Below are positions 59,464 to 64,000 of a stretch of DNA of 64,000 nt, piece by piece (position 1 is the stretch's first letter; each line of letters opens with the position of its first letter). The DNA is taken from positions 302,284 through 366,283 of the forward strand of contig NZ_LT606949.1 in the NCBI RefSeq assembly GCF_900095215.1, given 5' to 3'. This stretch comes from Polynucleobacter necessarius (GTDB lineage Bacteria > Pseudomonadota > Gammaproteobacteria > Burkholderiales > Burkholderiaceae). Position numbers and translations under genes: made by a program. The notes under the pieces were generated by a model. The model was given only the letters and a program-made list of their open reading frames with translations. It was not told the origin of the DNA and searched no databases.

Positions 59464-59537
59464 GGCGCGTTGGCCGAGTGGTTAGGCAGGAGCCTGCAAA
59501 GCTTCGTACGGGGGTTCGATTCCCTCACGCGCCTCCA
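59464..59537 (+). tRNA. tRNA-Cys (GCA)
   Basis: The acceptor GGCGCGT pairs with ACGCGCC and the discriminator is T, as in tRNA-Cys. The anticodon loop CTGCAAA gives GCA (59496-59498), and the T arm is GGGGG-TTCGATT-CCCTC. CCA is encoded at 59535-59537. It lies 49 bases after tRNA-Gly, probably in the same transcript. Confidence 0.95.
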
Positions 59538-59633
59538 GTAATTAGTCTTGACGAATTAGGTGCATCACCTAAAATGCTTTTAACCACTGGAAGTAAAAAG
59601 CGTCATTCCCCTCAATCAAATACAACACACATA

Positions 59634-60092
59634 ATGACAATTCAAATTCTTAAAGTCAGCGCTCTTGCATTATTTTTAGCGGCGTTCATGAGTGGATGCG
59701 CTAGCTCGGGTGATTCGCCAACTGGTACGCCACAGGAAGTGCAAGAAGTGCAGGCTCAGCTTTTAGGCGACATGCCTTTGCCTGCGGCTTCAAAAATTAT
59801 TGGTACAGAATCATTAATTATTGGACGTGGTGATAATTGGGTAGGACGTGTTGTTTTGTCTGGCGTACAAACCCCAACAGATATTTATGCATTCTTCCAA
59901 TCGGAGTACCCACGCGCAGGATGGACAACTGTTAGCGCTGTTAAGTCTAAAACCAGTATTTTGGTATTCACCAAAGGTGATCGTACTGCTACTGTGGAAT
60001 TAAATGAAGGTTCGTTAACTGGACCAAAAACATTGATTACGATTACTTCGTCACCCAAGAATGCTAACGTTGTTGCACCAAGCAAGAAGTAA
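59634..60092 (+). CDS. Putative lipoprotein, unknown function
   Basis: A 152-residue protein with a lipoprotein signal (VSALALFLAAFMSGCASSG; lipobox Cys at about residue 22). A soluble domain of ~110 residues follows: LPAASKIIGTESLIIGRGDN, PTDIYAFFQSEYPRAGWTTV. It could be anchored at the outer or inner membrane. I chose ATG 59634 because the frame upstream runs through both tRNA genes. I do not recognise the family, but the domain looks structured and the frame is intact. Confidence 0.7.
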   Translation: MTIQILKVSALALFLAAFMSGCASSGDSPTGTPQEVQEVQAQLLGDMPLPAASKIIGTESLIIGRGDNWVGRVVLSGVQTPTDIYAFFQSEYPRAGWTTVSAVKSKTSILVFTKGDRTATVELNEGSLTGPKTLITITSSPKNANVVAPSKK

Positions 60093-60124
60093 GCAAAGTA
60101 TTTAGCTCTAGTAGAGAGCAAATA

Positions 60125-60150
60125 AAAAGGCCTCCAACAGGAGGCCTTTT
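60125..60150. terminator. Bidirectional terminator between lipoprotein gene and lexA
   Basis: A perfect 11-bp stem AAAAGGCCTCC / GGAGGCCTTTT (60125-60135 with 60140-60150), loop AACA. Confidence 0.9.
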
Positions 60151-60167
60151 GCTTTAAAGGCTCTAGC

Positions 60168-60887
60168 TCACAGCCCTTCAGCCCTGATTAAGCCAACAGC
60201 CTGGCCCTCAACTGCAAAGTTGGGTTGACGATAATCTACAAATAGATTTTTGAAATCTGGGTTCTCTGCTTGTAGCTCGATCACCATGCCGTTAGCGGTT
60301 TTCTTGTGTTGCCAACGTTTTACCGTGACTTCATCATCAAGACGGGCAACAACGATATCGCCGTTGCGAACTTCTGTCGTTTTTCTGACGGCGAGATAAT
60401 CACCATCCAAAATGCCGGCATCTCGCATGCTCATACCTTTTACTTTTAACAAGTAATCAGCACCTTTGCTAAATAAGCTTGTATCAATCGGAACATGTTT
60501 CTCGATATGTTCAACCGCCATGATTGGTGACCCAGCAGCAACTCTTCCGATTAATGGGAGCGTGAGTTGTTTTAGAGCGCCCGATGGCAAAGATAGTTGG
60601 CGATATTTATTGCTGTTATGTGTTTGATTAAATAGTTGCGGAATACGAATGCCGCGTGAAGTGCCTGGCGTTAATTCGATATATCCTTTTTTTGCTAGCG
60701 CGCGTAGATGTTCTTCAGCCGCGTTGGCAGAAGCAAAACCTAATTGCGTAGCAATCTCTGCACGAGTGGGCGGCAAACCACTTTCACCGATGGCTTTAGT
60801 AATGAGCTCCAAAATCTCATTCTGGCGTGGAGTGAGCTTGGGGAGGGCTGTCAGCTCCTCTGGAAAATTGACTGTGTTTATGTCCAT
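60168..60887 (-). CDS. lexA: SOS repressor LexA
   Basis: A 239-residue repressor-autoprotease. The winged helix at the N-terminus contains [20 protein letters not shown] and [20 protein letters not shown]. The cleavage site is RVAAGSP (Ala-Gly). The catalytic Ser is in [20 protein letters not shown] and the Lys in DDEVTVKRW. The start is ATG 60887 ([12 protein letters not shown]); the frame is open further upstream but crosses the operator. A LexA box lies immediately upstream, implying autoregulation. The frame is intact. Confidence 0.95.
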   Translation of the reverse strand: MDINTVNFPEELTALPKLTPRQNEILELITKAIGESGLPPTRAEIATQLGFASANAAEEHLRALAKKGYIELTPGTSRGIRIPQLFNQTHNSNKYRQLSLPSGALKQLTLPLIGRVAAGSPIMAVEHIEKHVPIDTSLFSKGADYLLKVKGMSMRDAGILDGDYLAVRKTTEVRNGDIVVARLDDEVTVKRWQHKKTANGMVIELQAENPDFKNLFVDYRQPNFAVEGQAVGLIRAEGL

Positions 60888-60888
60888 A

Positions 60889-60904
60889 CTGGGATTGTAT
60901 ACAG
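60889..60904 (-). promoter_or_regulatory. LexA operator
   Basis: On the minus strand CTGTATACAATCCCAG fits CTG-N10-CAG, with a perfect left half of the Proteobacterial SOS box. It ends one base from the lexA start codon and lies 36 bases before the divergent ansA start, so it could affect both. Confidence 0.7.
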
Positions 60905-60939
60905 CAGTATTTGATATATCAAGCCATTTAGAGGGGATA

Positions 60940-61987
60940 ATGGGGTATGAGCTCAAAGAAAATCCTCCAGAACATTCACCCCATATCCTTGTTTTAGGCG
61001 TGGGCGGCACAATCGCTGGTTTGACATCCAATCCAAGTGATAAGCCGATGGAGTGCGAGGCGGGGCAAGTAGAGGTAACCTCTGTATTGGCCCATATTCA
61101 GTCCGCTGTGCCGGAAGGGGTTGAGCTGGTTGCGCGGCAGGTGGCCAATACAATAGCCGCAATCTGACTGAGCCCTTAATGACGCTTTTGGGGGAAACCA
61201 TCAAAGAGGCTCTAGCTAATTCCTTGATCAAAGGCATAGTGGTCACTCACGGAATAGAAGAGACGGGTGTCTTTTTGCAATTGACTTGCGGGAAGTATGC
61301 TCAAAATTTAGGTAAAATAGTGATCTTGACCGGCGCTATGTTGCCGGCAAACGCATCTAAGGCTGATGGCCCATCTAATCTCCTGGATGCCATTCGCTGG
61401 GCCTCGACTCCAATTGATAACTGCCCTGGTGGAATCTTTGCTGTGATGGATGGTAGGGGTTGTTTGGCGATGGATTTGGCAAAACGCCACGGCAGCGCCC
61501 TTAATGCGACTATTCAAGCCTCTCCTAGTAGTTCGGTCGGCCTGATTCATCCTTCTTGGTTATCAGGAGTAAAAGCTGTTCAGACTCTTTGGCTGGAGGA
61601 TTTGCCCATTTCAAAAGAGAATGAATGGCCTTGGGTCGAGATCTCGACCAGCCATGCGGGGGCTCGCTCGGAAACCATTGCCCATTGGTTGAACTCCAAA
61701 GTAAAGGGCTTTGTCCTTGCTGGTAGCGGCATGGAGGCTTTCATGATGCCTGGAAAGATTCTTTGGTGGCAGTAGTAAAACATGGGATTGCTCTAGTGAG
61801 AACCACCAGGACTGGAGCAGGGGAAACCTCGCCTGATTTGCCTGACAAGGACATTAGCGGATGCCTAGCTTCAGGACGCCTTTCCGCCCCTCGGGCAAGC
61901 ATTGCCCTGCAGCTAGCCCTGAATGCAGAAAAACAAGCCCAGATTGTAGGTAAATCCCTGACTTGGCAGGATTTTTTGCTAGAATAG
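60940..61987 (+). pseudogene. ansA: Type II-like L-asparaginase, decayed
   Basis: The ATG at 60940 after GAGGGG starts [20 protein letters not shown] and the first catalytic Thr motif [10 protein letters not shown]. Near 61152 one base is missing (AATACAAT where AATATCAAT would read NINSRNLTEPL). The second active-site motif, usually HGTDTxEET, is HGIEET: nine bases encoding the catalytic Thr-Asp-Thr are absent. Near 61731 another base is missing (GGCATGG for GGCAATGG), after which DSLVAVVKHGIALVRTTRTG continues in a new frame to 61987. These lesions abolish activity. It would have hydrolysed asparagine to aspartate and ammonia. Confidence 0.92.
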
Positions 61988-62074
61988 CGGTCTTGCCTGT
62001 AATTCGGTAAGCGCTGAAAAGCGGCTGTAAAAGTGTTTTAAGTATTACCTACAATTTGTTACTACCTTGTCACA

Positions 62075-62118
62075 CTGGCGCTGAGTTCGCAACCATCAGA
62101 ACTTAGCAAGACGCCCAG
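62075..62118 (+). promoter_or_regulatory. Structured leader upstream of rpsF
   Basis: CTGGCG (62075-62080) can pair with CGCCCAG (62112-62118, one bulged C). Inside it AGTTC (62084-62088) pairs with GAACT (62099-62103) around a ten-base loop. It lies 27 bases before the rpsF start. S6:S18 operon leaders often carry a protein-binding hairpin; I could not verify the consensus. Confidence 0.35.
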
Positions 62119-62144
62119 GTGACTTTATCCTTAAGGAGTGTTTG

Positions 62145-62519
62145 ATGCGTCATTATGAAATCGTCTTTATCGTCCATCTGGACCAAAGCGAGCAAGTGCC
62201 AGCGATGATCGATCGCTACAAAGCTACATTAGCAGCTGCGGGCGGCAAAATGCATCGTATTGAAGATTGGGGTCGTCGTCAGATGGCTTACATGATCGAC
62301 AAGCTTGCAAAAGCCCATTACGTTTGCATGAACATTGAGTGCGACCAGAAAACTCTGGAAGAGCTCGAGTATGCGTTTAAATTTAACGATGCTGTTTTGC
62401 GTCACCTCATTATCAAGACTAAGAAAGCTGAAACAGAGTCTTCCATCATGATGAAAGAAGTGCAACGTGAAGAAGCGCGCAAATCAGCTCAAGCCGACGC
62501 TCCTGTAGTGGCAGTCTAA
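62145..62519 (+). CDS. rpsF: 30S ribosomal protein S6
   Basis: A 124-residue S6: [20 protein letters not shown], then [20 protein letters not shown] and a variable acidic/alanine tail. The ATG at 62145 after AAGGAG is preferred over the TTG three bases upstream. It is the first gene of the rpsF-priB-rpsR-rplI operon. S6 binds S18 in the 30S subunit. Confidence 0.95.
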   Translation: MRHYEIVFIVHLDQSEQVPAMIDRYKATLAAAGGKMHRIEDWGRRQMAYMIDKLAKAHYVCMNIECDQKTLEELEYAFKFNDAVLRHLIIKTKKAETESSIMMKEVQREEARKSAQADAPVVAV

Positions 62520-62578
62520 GTTAGAAATTTGAAGAGGAATACACAGATTAGAAAACGTATCAGAGAAGCGGAGCGGCG

Positions 62579-62872
62579 TTGAATCATTTCACCCTCACTG
62601 CGATCTTGGTATCTAAAGACGCGATTCGATTTACACCTGCAGGAATACCGGTAATGCATTGTCAGCTAGAACATAGCGGTCACGCAAACGAGGTAGGAGT
62701 GGCAAGGAAAATTCAGATGAACGTTGAAGCTATCACAATCGGTCCGATACAAAAGGATTTAGAGCGCATGGATTTAGGAGCTGAGGCGGTGTTCGAAGGA
62801 TTCTTGGCATCCAAGACTCTACGTAATCAAAGCCTTGTTTTCCACATTACCCATATTCAATTGAAAAATTAA
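62579..62872 (+). CDS. priB: Primosomal replication protein N
   Basis: A 97-residue single-strand-binding OB-fold protein of the replication restart primosome. It reads [40 protein letters not shown] and [20 protein letters not shown]. The start codon is TTG at 62579, because no in-frame ATG precedes the conserved N-terminus. The position between rpsF and rpsR is diagnostic. Confidence 0.88.
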   Translation: MNHFTLTAILVSKDAIRFTPAGIPVMHCQLEHSGHANEVGVARKIQMNVEAITIGPIQKDLERMDLGAEAVFEGFLASKTLRNQSLVFHITHIQLKN

Positions 62873-62885
62873 AAAGGAAATCATC

Positions 62886-63158
62886 ATGGCGTTTGGAAAG
62901 AAACCAGATTTCAAAAAGAAACCAGCTCAGAACCCATTGTTCAAGCGTAAGCGTTATTGCCGTTTCACTGTTGCTGGCGTAGAACAGATTGACTACAAAG
63001 ATGTAGACACATTGAAGGACTTTATTAGCGAAAACGCCAAGATCACTCCTGCACGTTTGATGGGCACAAAAGCTAAATATCAGCGTCAGTTGGATACTGC
63101 TATTAAGCGTGCTCGTTACTTGGCTTTGTTGCCATTCTCCGATCAACACAAGAAATAA
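62886..63158 (+). CDS. rpsR: 30S ribosomal protein S18
   Basis: A 90-residue basic S18: [40 protein letters not shown] and [20 protein letters not shown]. An AAGGAAATC site precedes the ATG. Length and sequence are typical. Confidence 0.96.
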   Translation: MAFGKKPDFKKKPAQNPLFKRKRYCRFTVAGVEQIDYKDVDTLKDFISENAKITPARLMGTKAKYQRQLDTAIKRARYLALLPFSDQHKK

Positions 63159-63171
63159 TTAGGAGCCCTCA

Positions 63172-63624
63172 ATGCAAATCATTCTTTTAGAAAAAGTAAT
63201 TAACCTGGGCAACCTCGGCGACATCATTCGCGTTAAAGACGGTTATGCTCGCAATTTCTTAATCCCACAACGCAAGGCGCGTCGTGCAACTGAAACGGCG
63301 ATTGCTGATTTTGCAGTTCGCCATGCTGAGTTGGAAAAATTAGCTGCTGAGAAATTGGCTGCCGCTGAAGCAGTTGGCGTAAAGCTCAAAGACTTGGTTC
63401 TTGAAATCGGTCAAAAAGCAGGCGTTGACGGTCGTTTGTTTGGTTCTGTAACCAATCATGACATCGCTGATGCGTTGAAAGCTAAAGGCTTCGCAATTGA
63501 GAAGTCTTCTGTTCGTTTGCCTACTGGCCCATTAAAAATGGTTGGTGATCACCCTGTAGCGGTTGCTGTACATACCGATGTAGTTGCAGAAATCACCATT
63601 CGTGTAGTTGGCGAGCAAGCTTAA
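63172..63624 (+). CDS. rplI: 50S ribosomal protein L9
   Basis: A 150-residue L9: [40 protein letters not shown], a central helix rich in Ala/Glu/Lys, and the C-terminal domain ([20 protein letters not shown]). TAGGAG precedes the ATG. The frame is intact. Confidence 0.96.
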   Translation: MQIILLEKVINLGNLGDIIRVKDGYARNFLIPQRKARRATETAIADFAVRHAELEKLAAEKLAAAEAVGVKLKDLVLEIGQKAGVDGRLFGSVTNHDIADALKAKGFAIEKSSVRLPTGPLKMVGDHPVAVAVHTDVVAEITIRVVGEQA

Positions 63625-63648
63625 GTTTTAAGTCTATAAATAAGCCTC

Positions 63649-64000
63649 ATGGCTGAATCCCGTTCACGTTCCGTTACGCTGAATCCCGGCATGATGGGTT
63701 CTGGGGATGCAGTCGTGCAGGCTCTAAAAGTACCTCCGCATTCTGTAGAAGCCGAGCAATCATTGCTCGGCGGTCTGCTGATCGATAACTCCGCTTGGGA
63801 TACCCTGGGTGGCGTATTAAACGACAAGGATTTCTACCGCCCTGAACATACCTTAATTTACCAGGTCATCGCTCGTTTGATTGGCGACAATCATCCAGCT
63901 GACGTGATTACTGTTCACGATGCCATTAAGTCTGAACAAGGTGGCGATTTAGTTGGGATTGATTATCTCAACTCATTAGCGCACAGCACGCCAAGCGCAG
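63649..64000 (+). CDS. dnaB: Replicative DNA helicase DnaB (5' part)
   Basis: The first 117 codons of DnaB, running off the right edge. The N-terminal domain is clear: VPPHSVEAEQSLLGGLLIDN, FYRPEHTLIYQVIARLIGDN, VDYLNSLA-like block (GIDYLNSLAHSTPSA). The start ATG 63649 gives MAESRSRSVTLNPGMMG. Its place after rplI is conserved in many Proteobacteria. Confidence 0.92.
   Translation, partial: MAESRSRSVTLNPGMMGSGDAVVQALKVPPHSVEAEQSLLGGLLIDNSAWDTLGGVLNDKDFYRPEHTLIYQVIARLIGDNHPADVITVHDAIKSEQGGDLVGIDYLNSLAHSTPSA

Noticed and set aside
59370..59633. Upstream extension of the lipoprotein frame
   Set aside because: It runs through the tRNA genes; the lipoprotein signal begins at 59634.

Overview
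The window looks like chromosome from a Burkholderiales bacterium closely related to Polynucleobacter. The gene orders rne|rluC-HAD-sppA-rsmI-like-maf-yceD-rpmF-plsX-fabHDG-acpP-fabF, mucD-lepA-lepB-rnc-era-recO-pdxJ-acpS-nagZ and rpsF-priB-rpsR-rplI-dnaB are typical of that group, as are the EarP-type EF-P pair and the protein sequences. About a third of the genes are broken by stop codons, frameshifts, deletions, inversions or active-site changes. That points to a host-restricted lineage in active genome reduction, for example the Euplotes endosymbiont P. necessarius. The assignment is an inference from gene content; no database was searched.

Layout. 0-1.2 kb holds the end of a monomeric NADP isocitrate dehydrogenase. 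1.4-12.5 kb mixes decayed genes (msrP, an outer-membrane protein, a YdfG-like SDR, iorA/iorB, a two-component pair, a SRAP protein, a parvulin) with apparently intact ones (lipocalin, MBL hydrolase, DUF2889, rsuA, phhB). 12.5-13.8 kb is folA-thyA. 13.8-26.2 kb is a 12.4 kb block of type IV pilus genes plus msrQ, a lytic transglycosylase and a transporter, almost all wrecked. This block is bounded by the two halves of one pilD gene in circularly permuted order. 26.2-29.1 kb carries ferredoxin reductase, ferredoxin, a D-2-hydroxyacid dehydrogenase and a membrane protein. 29.1-32.1 kb is the molybdenum cofactor cluster moaA-mobA-moeA, of which only mobA is intact. From 32.3 kb onward the window is mainly intact housekeeping: RNase E, pseudouridine synthase, fatty-acid synthesis, translation and ribosome assembly, vitamin B6, EF-P with its rhamnosyltransferase, uvrC, pgsA, two tRNAs, lexA and the S6/S18/L9 operon running into dnaB. 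Isolated pseudogenes (sppA, nagZ, ansA) lie among them.

How the genes fit together. The lost functions form coherent sets. The molybdoenzymes (MsrP with its haem partner MsrQ, and the isoquinoline-oxidoreductase-type hydroxylase) and two of the three cofactor-synthesis genes seen here are all disrupted. The type IV pilus is disabled at every level visible: prepilin peptidase, motor, inner-membrane platform, pilins and tip protein. What survives is information processing, lipid synthesis and cofactor supply. I found no CRISPR array, prophage, insertion sequence or novel defence system. The most unusual structures are the permuted pilD segment, two in-place inversions inside genes (pilM and a lytic transglycosylase), and an in-frame pilN-pilB fusion.
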